Source of the DNA: GCA-2794515 sp034436155
Lineage (GTDB): Bacteria > Chloroflexota > Anaerolineae > Aggregatilineales > Phototrophicaceae
Assembly (NCBI GenBank): GCA_034436155.1
Contig: DAOTVP010000015.1
Span: 1 to 64,000, forward strand
Direction: 5' to 3'
DNA: 64,000 nt
In this document: positions 43,653 to 51,678 of the stretch, one piece after another
Position numbering within the stretch: position 1 is the first letter of the stretch
Layout of the letters: the number at the start of each line of letters is the position of its first letter
The notes under the pieces: generated by a model
What the model was told of the DNA's origin: nothing
The model's database searches: none
What the model saw: the letters and a program-made list of their open reading frames with translations, nothing else
Position numbers and translations under genes: made by a program

Positions 43653-44585
43653 GTGGACTCTGTAAATACACAACCCAATAGTCGGAATGTGATCAAAGGG
43701 CTAATTAGCTTATCGCGTTGGAAGGAACAACTTTATTTGGTATCGCTCACCTTTTTGGGGGCATTGGTGGCGTATATGGTGCATGGCACACAACTCGATT
43801 GGCGGGTGTTTGTGGTGGCGCTCGCCAATTTTCTCACCGTGTCGTTTGCCTTCATGATAAATGATATGGAAGATGCCGAAGACGATGCCGCTCATCCGAT
43901 TAGCGCCAAGCGCAACCCCATCACCAACGGCACGCTCGACCTGAAAACCGCGTGGATTGCCTGCGGTGGAGTGGTCTTGCTGGCGTTAGCCTTGTATTTC
44001 TTGGGGGGTGGTATTGTTTTAGCCATCGGCATTTTGAACCTCATCCTCTCATTTTTATACTCATGGAAACCTGTTCGCCTCAAATCATCTACTATAGGCT
44101 TAGATATTGTCTCGCATACGCTAATGTTGGGCGGATTGTTGCCATTAGCGGGGTATTTTATTTATACCAACCAAGTCCATTCGGCGATTGTATTTGTGGC
44201 GGTTGCCACCATTTTGGCATCTACCTATGGGCAACTGTATAACCAAGCGCGTGATTTCGATGCCGATAAAAAAGCGGGTATCAAAAATGTGACCATCCGT
44301 GTCGGCAAGCAAAATGCCTTTATTCTGATGTATGGCGCGATTGCGGTGGCGGTGGTATGTGGCGTATTGGGCGTGATTCAGATGGGCTTGCCCGATTGGT
44401 TCTTGCCAGTGGTGGCGGTATCTATCGTGATTGGTCTGGTGATGACATTTTTGTTCATTCGTACCGATGCCAGTGGCAAACCGCCACTTGATATTACTGG
44501 TCAACTGCAAACAGGCTTTTTAATCGCCCTGAATTTGGTCTTGGCGTTTTGGGTGCTTTGGGCGATGGGGATAAAATTAGGGTAG
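43653..44585 (+). CDS. UbiA-family prenyltransferase
   Basis: The 310-aa membrane protein has eight or nine helices and both Asp-rich motifs of the UbiA superfamily: NDMEDAEDDAAHP in the first half and NQARDFDADKKAGIKN in the second. These bind the Mg-diphosphate of a prenyl donor. The frame opens at 43596, but GTG 43653 has AAAGG 7 bases upstream and places the first helix normally. Family members make quinones, chlorophylls, hemes or lipids. The acceptor here cannot be told from sequence, and no quinone biosynthesis gene is adjacent. Confidence 0.85.
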   Translation: MDSVNTQPNSRNVIKGLISLSRWKEQLYLVSLTFLGALVAYMVHGTQLDWRVFVVALANFLTVSFAFMINDMEDAEDDAAHPISAKRNPITNGTLDLKTAWIACGGVVLLALALYFLGGGIVLAIGILNLILSFLYSWKPVRLKSSTIGLDIVSHTLMLGGLLPLAGYFIYTNQVHSAIVFVAVATILASTYGQLYNQARDFDADKKAGIKNVTIRVGKQNAFILMYGAIAVAVVCGVLGVIQMGLPDWFLPVVAVSIVIGLVMTFLFIRTDASGKPPLDITGQLQTGFLIALNLVLAFWVLWAMGIKLG

Positions 44586-44594
44586 TATTCAAAA

Positions 44595-44630
44595 TGGCGG
44601 ATATACGCGCCTAATGGCGCTAATCCGCCA
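44595..44630 (-). repeat. Dispersed palindromic repeat, reverse orientation
   Basis: Arms GGCGGAT (44596-44602) and ATCCGCC (44623-44629) flank TATACGCGCCTAATGGCGCTA. On the minus strand the inner part reads GGCGGATTAGCG, matching the 10899-10931 copy. It lies between the convergent UbiA and FG-rich genes. Confidence 0.8.
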
Positions 44631-44659
44631 CCACAGACCTTAAAATATGCTCAATAGAT

Positions 44660-45454
44660 TTATCGCTCGCGGTTCATGGCTTCGATTTGTGCTTGCAATT
44701 GACGGATTTGAGCCTCTTGTTCGCTGATGGTTTGTTGCAAATGCTCGATTTCACCTTTCATGGGATTTTGGGTGAAAATGGAGATGAAATAAGCAAACAG
44801 CAAGACTAATAAGATGATTGTTAATAATTCTTTGACCGTCTGAGCGTATTTTCGTAAAAATTCTGCCCGTTTTTCGGCAGATGATTTGGGGAGTGTCTGC
44901 CCAAACCGACTTGGTGCAGGTTGGCGGTTACTACTCAAACGTCCTAATGCCGAAAATTGACTGGGCGGTGGTGGAGGCGTTTTGCTTCTGCCAAATGGGC
45001 TACCAAACGGGTTATCGCTGGCGTTGTCATCATGATTACCCCCAAACCGACTGCCACTTCCGAAACGGCTTCCGCTATCACCACTGCCGAATCGTGAGCC
45101 TGTACCACCACCGAAGGGGCTAGGGCGGTCGGCATTATCGCCACCAAAAGGTGGTTTTTTGCTCAAAAATCTACTTGAGCCTGTGAAGGGGTTGGTATCA
45201 TCATCGGGTTCAAAATCATCATCCGATTTAGACATCCCAAAACGCGAAAAACCACCCGATGGTTTGCCAAAACGCGATGTAAACGGATTAGACGATGGTG
45301 GCGGGTTGATATTTTCATCATCCTTAATCGTCTTCGGGACATTGGGCGCATCAGGCATTCCATCTAAATTCAGGTTATCATCTATGAATTTAGAGAAGCT
45401 ATCTTTGTTATCCCCATCATTATTATCTTCGGGGTGGGTCTCTTCATCAGCCAA
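44660..45454 (-). CDS. FG-repeat low-complexity membrane protein with C-terminal coiled coil
   Basis: The product is about 264 aa. After an acidic, Asn/Asp-rich start, residues 45-190 are low complexity with ten Phe-Gly dipeptides, mostly as RFG or PFG (SRFGSGDSGSRFGSGSRFGG, NPFGSPFGRSK), plus a PPPPP run. A single membrane helix follows (LLTIILLVLLFAYFISIF) and then a 30-residue coiled coil (IEHLQQTISEQEAQIRQLQA). The composition recalls FG domains that form condensates or sieve-like phases; homology is not implied. Start: TTG 45454 has GGGAG about 9 bases upstream, whereas ATG 45511 lacks a Shine-Dalgarno. It lies downstream of the DUF2344 gene. Confidence 0.65.
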   Translation of the reverse strand: MADEETHPEDNNDGDNKDSFSKFIDDNLNLDGMPDAPNVPKTIKDDENINPPPSSNPFTSRFGKPSGGFSRFGMSKSDDDFEPDDDTNPFTGSSRFLSKKPPFGGDNADRPSPFGGGTGSRFGSGDSGSRFGSGSRFGGNHDDNASDNPFGSPFGRSKTPPPPPSQFSALGRLSSNRQPAPSRFGQTLPKSSAEKRAEFLRKYAQTVKELLTIILLVLLFAYFISIFTQNPMKGEIEHLQQTISEQEAQIRQLQAQIEAMNRER

Positions 45455-45541
45455 AATTATTGCTCCCAAACAATACAATACACATCCATTTTTATTATAT
45501 GCCAAAACCAACCATTTTTGCCATAACTTCTCATGCCCAAT

Positions 45542-46216
45542 TCAATTTTTGATGAGTTTTTCATACCCTTCGAGGTGTAATTGGTAGCGATGCACCTTGA
45601 CAACATGGTCGCTGATGCCCAAATGCTCCATGACATCATGCGGGCGCAAATTACCCCGCTCGCCTGTGTCGAGATGTGCATATAATGCCCCGTCTTCGCC
45701 GATGCGTAATTCGTGAATCATCGGGCGCAAATCGGTAACAGACCGCCTGCCATTGCGCTCACTTTCGATGATAATGCGCTCACGCGCCAACAAATCATTC
45801 ACCCGTTTGGTCAATTCATCCACAGAAATGTCATCCAGTTCAATCCGATATTCGGCGGTGCGGATGAGCGTTTGGGGAGCAGGCATATCGATGGGTACGT
45901 TGATAACGCGATGCACCACCAACCCGTCTGGACTGACCGACATGAGTCGTTGCGGAATATCATCGAGCGTATCGAGCCTTTCGCGCAAAGACACATCTAA
46001 CAATTCGCATTCGCTGGTCACACCCAGTGGCAATTGCGCCGCCACTTGGATGCGCGGACGATTGCTGAATCCTTGCGAATAAAAGATCGGCAAATCGGCA
46101 CGGCGCAACACCCGTTCCCAAACCTTCGCCATATCTAAACTGCCGATATACATCAGTGAACCATATTTACCAAATGTGATGTGTAACCGTTGCTGAACAG
46201 GAGATACATGCGACAT
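45542..46216 (-). CDS. DUF2344 (TIGR03936) radical SAM-associated protein
   Basis: The 224-aa product matches the DUF2344 family in its first two thirds: RLHITFGKYGSLMYIGSLDM, WERVLRRADLPIFYSQGFSN, RPRIQVAAQLPLGVTSECEL. In many bacteria this domain is fused to, or directly downstream of, a TIGR03960 radical SAM protein. Here that partner is encoded at 6449-8359, 37 kb away. The Arg-rich, RNA-friendly surface and occasional tRNA context suggest work on RNA, but function is unproven. AAAGG lies just upstream of the ATG. Confidence 0.85.
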   Translation of the reverse strand: MSHVSPVQQRLHITFGKYGSLMYIGSLDMAKVWERVLRRADLPIFYSQGFSNRPRIQVAAQLPLGVTSECELLDVSLRERLDTLDDIPQRLMSVSPDGLVVHRVINVPIDMPAPQTLIRTAEYRIELDDISVDELTKRVNDLLARERIIIESERNGRRSVTDLRPMIHELRIGEDGALYAHLDTGERGNLRPHDVMEHLGISDHVVKVHRYQLHLEGYEKLIKN

Positions 46217-46307
46217 TTTGCCTTTAGCCTTTTGTGATTAAACGTTCTAAGGTAAAATTTAAGCATAGAGTGGCGATAAATCCAACAGCAAAATTGGCGA
46301 ATGATAC

Positions 46308-46781
46308 ATGATAACAACCACAACTCCTCCTAAAAAAATCGTATCGGCAAAAGCCAGTTTTCGGCGTGCCATGTTGGGGATTGTGTTATTGACCGTGTTG
46401 CTGTTTCTGATTGGCATGATGCTCATCATCGAAGCCTCGCCGATCGCGTTGTTGCCCGACCAAATTTCGATTTTGGGCGATATATTCATGATAGTCCTCA
46501 TGCTTTGCCCATTGATGATCTGTGGTATACCCCTGTATCTCGCGCTAGTGGCAGGGATATTCGGATTGATTCGCCTCGATTCTGGCGCTGTGTATCGCTT
46601 ACGAAAATTACAACACACATCGAAAAAAGTACAACTTGGCGCACAAAATATCACACACTCTGTCGCCAAGCGGTCTATACAATTTAACGCACGGACTGAA
46701 TTTTTGCGCCCGTTATTTCGGATATTTGACCGAGTAGAGGATAAACAAGATGATGGACAACAACGAAAACTGGAAAAATAA
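46308..46781 (+). CDS. Small membrane protein, function unknown
   Basis: The 157-aa product has two strong membrane helices (about residues 22-46 and 56-86: MLGIVLLTVLLFLIGMMLII and IFMIVLMLCPLMICGIPLYL). A basic cytoplasmic tail follows. No family is recognised. Its end overlaps the next gene by 32 bases, which indicates coupling. The Shine-Dalgarno is weak. Confidence 0.55.
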   Translation: MITTTTPPKKIVSAKASFRRAMLGIVLLTVLLFLIGMMLIIEASPIALLPDQISILGDIFMIVLMLCPLMICGIPLYLALVAGIFGLIRLDSGAVYRLRKLQHTSKKVQLGAQNITHSVAKRSIQFNARTEFLRPLFRIFDRVEDKQDDGQQRKLEK

Positions 46782-46995
46782 AACCTATGTGATGGGTGGT
46801 TTGTTGGGTGGTATATTTGGTTTGCTCGCCGCCTATCTGTTTAATCGTGCCGCCGAAGAAGATGCAGAACGCAATGGGGGCAAACCGACTAAAATCCCCA
46901 CTATGCAACTGCTAGGACTCTCGTTGACAGGTCTGAATTTTATCCGCCAAATCACCGAAGCAGGTAAGGGTGGTAAGAACGGAAAGAAGAGATAA
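46750..46995 (+). CDS. Short single-helix membrane protein, function unknown
   Basis: The 81-aa product has one glycine-rich membrane helix (VMGGLLGGIFGLLAAYLF) near residues 14-31, an acidic patch, and a Lys/Gly-rich C-terminus (GKGGKNGKKR). GAGG lies about 8-9 bases before the doubled ATG. It overlaps the preceding membrane protein gene and precedes the SRAP gene by 3 bases; all three look like one operon. Confidence 0.6.
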   Translation: MMDNNENWKNKTYVMGGLLGGIFGLLAAYLFNRAAEEDAERNGGKPTKIPTMQLLGLSLTGLNFIRQITEAGKGGKNGKKR

Positions 46996-46998
46996 GTC

Positions 46999-47697
46999 AT
47001 GTGTGGACGGTTTGTATTGGCGACCGATGTCCAGTCGCTCCAAACGCATTTTAACCTGACGGCATTGCCAGAGGGGTTGATTGTGGCACGGTATAATATC
47101 GCGCCCACCCAACCCGTTGCCGTCATCACCAACCAAGCCCCGCAAACCCTGACATTTCAAAAATGGGGGCTTATCCCATCTTGGAGCAAAGACCCGTCTA
47201 TCGCCAGTTCGTTGATTAACGCCCGTGCCGAGACTTTGCACGAAAAACCATCTTTTCGGACGGCATTCAAACGGCGACGTTGTTTAATCCCCGCCACTGG
47301 CTTTTACGAATGGGGCAAGGGTGAGGGCAAAACCAAGCAACCGTATTATATCTACCTCGCCGATAATCAGGTATTTGCTTTTGCGGGCTTATGGGAAACG
47401 TGGAGTAGTCCTGATGGTGATACGGTCGAAACGTGTACCATCATCACCACCGAGCCGAATGACCTCATCCGTCCCTTTCATCATCGCATGGCGGTGATTT
47501 TAGACCCCGAAGATTATGATTTGTGGCTATCGCCAGATGAATTGCCTGCTACGGCGCTGATGCCATTGCTCAACAGCTACCCACAAGAAAAGATGCGCTA
47601 TCACCCCGTTTCGCCGATGGTGAATAACGTCCGTAACGATTCGCCAGAGTGCATCAAGCCACTCATGCCACCCGAACAATCATCTCTATTTATTTAA
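46999..47697 (+). CDS. SRAP-family abasic-site processing protein (YedK/HMCES-like)
   Basis: Proteins of this family form a stable thiazolidine cross-link between Cys2 and abasic sites in single-stranded DNA, shielding them during replication. The 232-aa product begins MCGRFVLATD with the catalytic Cys2. It has NARAETLHEKPSFR (Asn and Glu of the active site), RRCLIPATGFYEW and ITTEPNDLIRPFHHRMAVIL with the active-site His. The length is normal. There is no LexA box that I can recognise upstream, and the gene is likely driven from the preceding membrane protein genes. Confidence 0.93.
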   Translation: MCGRFVLATDVQSLQTHFNLTALPEGLIVARYNIAPTQPVAVITNQAPQTLTFQKWGLIPSWSKDPSIASSLINARAETLHEKPSFRTAFKRRRCLIPATGFYEWGKGEGKTKQPYYIYLADNQVFAFAGLWETWSSPDGDTVETCTIITTEPNDLIRPFHHRMAVILDPEDYDLWLSPDELPATALMPLLNSYPQEKMRYHPVSPMVNNVRNDSPECIKPLMPPEQSSLFI

Positions 47698-47737
47698 CAT
47701 GGGTTTATAATTGGGAATAACGAGTAGAAAGGTGATG

Positions 47738-47989
47738 ATGATGGAAACTATAAAGACGGATGTGAAATTAGATACAATTGCAGATATAACCCGCGATGAA
47801 TTAAATCAAATCATCAAAGAGGCGATAGATGATAAAATGTTGCACCTCTATCAATTTGCTATGGTTGATAGAGAAGAGCGAAATCGTTTGACATGGGATG
47901 AGGTGAATGATTTAGCCGACCAATATCGTTGGACACCACCACCCAATGCAAAAACTAATCTTGACCTTCTCCGTGAAGATAGAGATTAA
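47738..47989 (+). CDS. Putative antitoxin partner of the following PIN protein
   Basis: The product of about 83 aa is acidic and mainly helical (IADITRDELNQIIKEAIDDK, TWDEVNDLADQYRW), with no known domain recognised. AAAGG at 47728-47732 precedes three successive ATG codons (47735, 47738, 47741), and spacing favours the second or third. It ends 4 bases before a PIN-domain gene, the usual antitoxin-toxin arrangement. The antitoxin role is inferred from this position and size. Confidence 0.55.
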   Translation: MMETIKTDVKLDTIADITRDELNQIIKEAIDDKMLHLYQFAMVDREERNRLTWDEVNDLADQYRWTPPPNAKTNLDLLREDRD

Positions 47990-47993
47990 TACG

Positions 47994-48419
47994 ATGCACT
48001 ATATTGTTGATGCACGTGTCATTGTGGAAAACCTAGTGGTTGGTCAATTCACAAATAATGTGCGTGGTTTTTTACGCCAACAGACATACAATGATGTTTT
48101 GATAGCGCCTGAATTTTGCTTGCTAGAATGTACAAATGTCCTCTGGAAACGGGTACGTTTTTCGGGGATGTCATATCACGATGCGACAAACCTATTGACA
48201 GTTCTACGCGGTATGATTGTTCAATATATGGCAATGGATTTCTTTTTGCCAAAAACGCTTGAAATCGCTGTCAAACATAACTTAGCCGTCTACGATTCGA
48301 GTTATATCGCGTTAGGATTGCACTTGAATTATACCCTCATCACCATAGACGAAAAGCAAGCTAAAATCGCGCAAGCTGAAGGCGTAACACTTATCCCGAT
48401 CACCCATTTTAACCTATAA
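47994..48419 (+). CDS. PIN-domain (VapC-like) putative ribonuclease toxin
   Basis: The 141-aa product has the PIN fold with its acidic metal ligands: an early Asp in YIVDARVIVENLV, a Glu in PEFCLLECTNVLWKR and the late Asp pair in AVYDSSYIALGLHL and LITIDEKQAKIA. VapC toxins cut tRNA or rRNA until neutralised by their antitoxin. The usual small residue after the first Asp-Ala is Arg here. The frame opens at 47946 but the ATG at 47994 gives a normal N-terminus directly after the upstream gene's stop. Confidence 0.75.
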   Translation: MHYIVDARVIVENLVVGQFTNNVRGFLRQQTYNDVLIAPEFCLLECTNVLWKRVRFSGMSYHDATNLLTVLRGMIVQYMAMDFFLPKTLEIAVKHNLAVYDSSYIALGLHLNYTLITIDEKQAKIAQAEGVTLIPITHFNL

Positions 48420-48436
48420 CCCATGAGGAAGTCATT

Positions 48437-49195
48437 TTGGCACATATCAAAGCACATCAATTGATTGTGGCGTATCCCGCGCCCGATGGCGGTGTCCTGA
48501 CCGCGCTTGGTCCTATCAACATGACCATCAAACGGGGTGAGTTTGTGGCGATTGTCGGCGCGAGCGGTTGTGGAAAAAGCACGCTCATCCGCGTTTTGGC
48601 GGGTTTGACCCAACCCACCGAAGGCACAGCTTTGTTGGATGATAAACCCATCACCCGCCCATCATCGCAAGTGGGGGTGATGTTCCAATCGGCGAATTTG
48701 CTCCCGTGGCGCACCGTTTTAGAAAATATCGCCTTGCCCCTCGAACTCGCTGGCATGAAAAAATCCGACCGCTTCGATATGGCACGCGACTTATTGCCTC
48801 AACTCGGTTTGGCGGGTTTTGAAAATGCCTATCCATCGGCGTTATCGGGTGGGATGGCGCAACGGGTGGCATTGGGGCGTGTCCTTATCCAACGTCCAGA
48901 AGTGTTATTATTAGACGAGCCGTTTGGGGCGTTGGATGCGCTCACCCGCGAAAAAATGAGCCTTGACCTACTTTCGGTATGGGGGCGCGATGGTCAGACC
49001 ACCATCATGGTGACACATAGCATATCCGAAGCCGTATTATTGGCAGACCGTGTAATGGTATTTAGTCGCCGACCGGGCAAAATTATCGCCGAAATTGCGG
49101 TGATGTTACCCCGTCCGCGCCGTGCCGATTTACTCTACCACCCCGATTTTACTGATTTGACGCGCCAAGTGCGTCATGCCATAGACCAAGCCTAA
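48437..49195 (+). CDS. ABC transporter ATPase of the nitrate/sulfonate/taurine/thiamine-precursor type
   Basis: The 252-aa product has Walker A (GASGCGKS), the Q-loop segment VGVMFQSANLLPWRTVLENI, the signature LSGGMAQRVALGR, Walker B (VLLLDEPFGALDAL) and the switch His (IMVTHSISEA). LLPWRTV and the overall length are typical of the SsuB/TauB/ThiZ group, which partners with permeases of exactly the RibX type. No permease or binding protein is adjacent, while ribXY at 35622-37582 lacks an ATPase; it is therefore a candidate RibXY partner. The start is TTG with GAGGAAG 5 bases upstream. Confidence 0.88.
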   Translation: MAHIKAHQLIVAYPAPDGGVLTALGPINMTIKRGEFVAIVGASGCGKSTLIRVLAGLTQPTEGTALLDDKPITRPSSQVGVMFQSANLLPWRTVLENIALPLELAGMKKSDRFDMARDLLPQLGLAGFENAYPSALSGGMAQRVALGRVLIQRPEVLLLDEPFGALDALTREKMSLDLLSVWGRDGQTTIMVTHSISEAVLLADRVMVFSRRPGKIIAEIAVMLPRPRRADLLYHPDFTDLTRQVRHAIDQA

Positions 49196-49220
49196 TAGCT
49201 TAAAGGTGTTCGTAAATTTG

Positions 49221-50438
49221 ATGAAGAAGGTATTCAAAATAGGCGTTATCATCGTCATTAATCTGGTGGTGATTGCGATTTTACTCGAATTGTTATTGCG
49301 CGTTGCTGTGCCATCGTTACCTGATAGGCTCAGGCGACCTGCCGAGCGCATTTTGGCAGGCGAAGATGATGCCATTAACCGCATGGAGATGATGCAAACC
49401 GTTGGTGAGCATAATGTGGTTATGCGCCCTGATTTGCAAAATTATCAATATGCCGCCAGCAAAGATATTATCTTTCATGTCACCACCAATACCCTACTCG
49501 GCAGTAGTTTTGGATTTCGCAATCGCCCATTAGATTACACCCCCACCATTGCCGTTGTCGGCGATTCGTTCACCTTTTGCTTTACAGAATATCCCGATTG
49601 TTGGGTGCAACGACTCGAAGATATATCGGGGGTAGGGGTAGTCAATTTTGGGCAAGGCGCAACGGGCGGTGTGAGTCATTACAACATGCTCAAAAATTAT
49701 GCTGTTCAAATTAACCCCCCCATTGTGTTATGGCAATTTTTTGGCAACGATTTTGATGAAGATTATCAACTGCGCGTCTTAGAAGGGCAAATCCCACGTA
49801 TTGATTATTTATCTGAACGCGAAATTCGCGCTCAAGAAGCTGATGCCCGCGCCCAAGCCGATGTCCCCGCGTGGGTGAAATGGTTGCGTGAACACTCATT
49901 GGCGTTTGCCTTGATTGAATTGGCATTTTTTAATGAAGCACCGTATACCAATAGTTTTGAACGGGCATTTTTTGCCGAAACGCATACCATCCCCATCCGT
50001 GACGGGGTGTTGGGTTTTGGTCAGACTTACGAACAAGTGGCGCTGGATATGACCGATCCGCGCAAAATAGCGGGGTATCCGCATACCAAACAAGCCTATC
50101 AGGATGCACAACATTTGGTGACTCGCTGGGGGGGGCGACTGGTGATTATCCTCATCCCTGTGCGCGAATTGGTGTATGCACATCTGACTGCGCCGATTTT
50201 GGGTGATGAGACGATGACCATCTTCGAGAATAATCATCAGACGATGCTCGATTTGTGTGATGAACTCGCGTTGACCTGTCTGGATATGTTGCCGATTTTC
50301 GCTGAATATGCCCAACAAGGCGAATTGCTGTATTACACAGAAGATATGCACCTCAACCCACGCGGAAACGAAATTTTGGCGCAAGCCGTTCACACATTTT
50401 TAGAACATAACGAATTGTTGCAAAAAGCACAATCTTAG
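49221..50438 (+). CDS. Membrane-anchored SGNH/GDSL-type hydrolase
   Basis: The product of about 405 aa has an N-terminal membrane helix (VFKIGVIIVINLVVIAILLE). Its SGNH hydrolase core has block I VVGDSFTFCF with the nucleophile Ser, the Gly of FGQGATGGVSHYN, the Asn of QFFGNDFDEDYQL and the catalytic Asp-x-x-His in EDMHLNPRGNEIL. Such enzymes are esterases or O-acetyl handlers acting on surface polysaccharides or lipids. The frame opens at GTG 49206, but that overlaps the only Shine-Dalgarno (AAAGG). ATG 49221 is preferred, with TTG 49218 possible. Confidence 0.78.
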   Translation: MKKVFKIGVIIVINLVVIAILLELLLRVAVPSLPDRLRRPAERILAGEDDAINRMEMMQTVGEHNVVMRPDLQNYQYAASKDIIFHVTTNTLLGSSFGFRNRPLDYTPTIAVVGDSFTFCFTEYPDCWVQRLEDISGVGVVNFGQGATGGVSHYNMLKNYAVQINPPIVLWQFFGNDFDEDYQLRVLEGQIPRIDYLSEREIRAQEADARAQADVPAWVKWLREHSLAFALIELAFFNEAPYTNSFERAFFAETHTIPIRDGVLGFGQTYEQVALDMTDPRKIAGYPHTKQAYQDAQHLVTRWGGRLVIILIPVRELVYAHLTAPILGDETMTIFENNHQTMLDLCDELALTCLDMLPIFAEYAQQGELLYYTEDMHLNPRGNEILAQAVHTFLEHNELLQKAQS

Positions 50439-50493
50439 CGTATAGTGTAAATAGCAACACTTTTTGCATATTTACAAGAGAGGAAAATCAACT

Positions 50494-51516
50494 ATGCGTT
50501 ACGTGCGTTTCGTTCTTTCTGGGTTGCTCATCACACTGTTCTTGCTCATGACCAGCGCCACTTTCGCGCAAGATGTCATCAATGTTGGCGATACTGTTGA
50601 AGGAACTCGTACAGACTCGGACGTGGTTTATACAATCAATTTAGAAGCGGGTCAATTGGTTATCATCACGGTTGTCTCGACTGATTTCGATAGCAATCTT
50701 ACCGTTCTTGATGCGGCTGGTACAGAACTTGCCTATGATGATGATAGTGGTGGTGAAACCAATCCCTATCTAGCCTTCTTTGTCCCCGCTACAGGTACAT
50801 ATACCATTCGTGTGGGTGCATTTTTTGGTGAAGGCTCTGGCGCATTCACATTGACTGTAACCGCAGGTGAAGTGACACCTGTCGCTATCGGTGATGCGCT
50901 GGCTATCCAATTTAATGGCACACCCCAATTCTTCTCGTTTGAGGCTAACGCAGGCGATGTTGTCACCATTAGCGCCGCCAACGAGAATTTCTTGAGCATT
51001 GACATTGCCCTCACCGGTCCAGATGGGGTTGTTGTCGCCGATAATAGCGATTTCTTCATCGGTGCGCGTCCCCTTCGCCGTGTCGTTTTGCCGTTGTCTG
51101 GTTTGTATTCGGTCAAGCTGTCATCTTACTCGGTGTCTGATGTCGCCTCGCCCGTCACCTTCTCGGTTGTCACCGATACCCTTCTGACACTCGATGAAGG
51201 TGATGTGACCGTTGTGATTGAAGAAAACGTCGTAGATTTTGATGTGGTGCGTTTCACCGCCACCGCAGGCACAACCTATGTTTTGACCGTGACCACCGAT
51301 AACCCAGAAAAAGGCGCTCGTGTAGATTTTGTCTTGGGTGTAGATGAATATGGCTTTGATGTGCGTGGTGAATTTGGTATTCGCAACGCCACCGCAGGTA
51401 GTGTTGAATTTACCCCAACCGTAGATGGTGTGGTTTCGTTCATTGTCGCAGAAGAAGGTTTCTTTAGCACAGAAGAACGCCCCACCAACATCACATTGAG
51501 CATCGTCGCCAAATAA
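50494..51516 (+). CDS. Exported PPC-domain protein, function unknown
   Basis: The 340-aa product has a signal peptide (LLITLFLLMTSATFAQD) and three tandem beta-sandwich units. The first is a clear bacterial pre-peptidase C-terminal domain (VNVGDTVEGT-like start, YTINLEAGQLVIITVV, DSNLTVLDAAGTELAYDDDS, PATGTYTIRVGAFF). The later units are more divergent. No enzymatic domain is present, so it is likely a secreted binding or structural protein. AGAGAGGAA lies about 9 bases before the ATG at 50494. A related but longer protein is encoded at 62333-63796. Confidence 0.75.
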   Translation: MRYVRFVLSGLLITLFLLMTSATFAQDVINVGDTVEGTRTDSDVVYTINLEAGQLVIITVVSTDFDSNLTVLDAAGTELAYDDDSGGETNPYLAFFVPATGTYTIRVGAFFGEGSGAFTLTVTAGEVTPVAIGDALAIQFNGTPQFFSFEANAGDVVTISAANENFLSIDIALTGPDGVVVADNSDFFIGARPLRRVVLPLSGLYSVKLSSYSVSDVASPVTFSVVTDTLLTLDEGDVTVVIEENVVDFDVVRFTATAGTTYVLTVTTDNPEKGARVDFVLGVDEYGFDVRGEFGIRNATAGSVEFTPTVDGVVSFIVAEEGFFSTEERPTNITLSIVAK

Positions 51517-51550
51517 CAATCTAGTATCAAAAATGAGATAACTCGACTAA

Positions 51551-51577
51551 AAACAAGGGTTTTATGCCCTTATTTTT
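51551..51577 (+). terminator. Rho-independent terminator after the PPC gene
   Basis: AAGGG (51555-51559) and CCCTT (51567-51571) form a short stem followed by ATTTTT. A second similar stem, AGCCCT (51602-51607) with AGGGTT (51615-51620) followed by AATTTTT, lies 30 bases on. Both stems are short, so together they make a moderate case. Confidence 0.5.
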
Positions 51578-51626
51578 AATTTCTGAAAAGTGGTTATGGA
51601 TAGCCCTTTTTGTGAGGGTTAATTTT

Positions 51627-51635
51627 TGTTATAGT
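51627..51635 (+). promoter_or_regulatory. Extended -10 promoter element for the flavodoxin gene
   Basis: TGT followed by TATAGT (51630-51635) gives an extended -10, with no good -35. Transcription would begin near 51642, about 20 bases ahead of the AAAGGA site of the flavodoxin gene. Confidence 0.4.
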
Positions 51636-51678
51636 TTTGGGGTGAATTGTTTCTATCAGATAAAGGAATAGGTCTATT

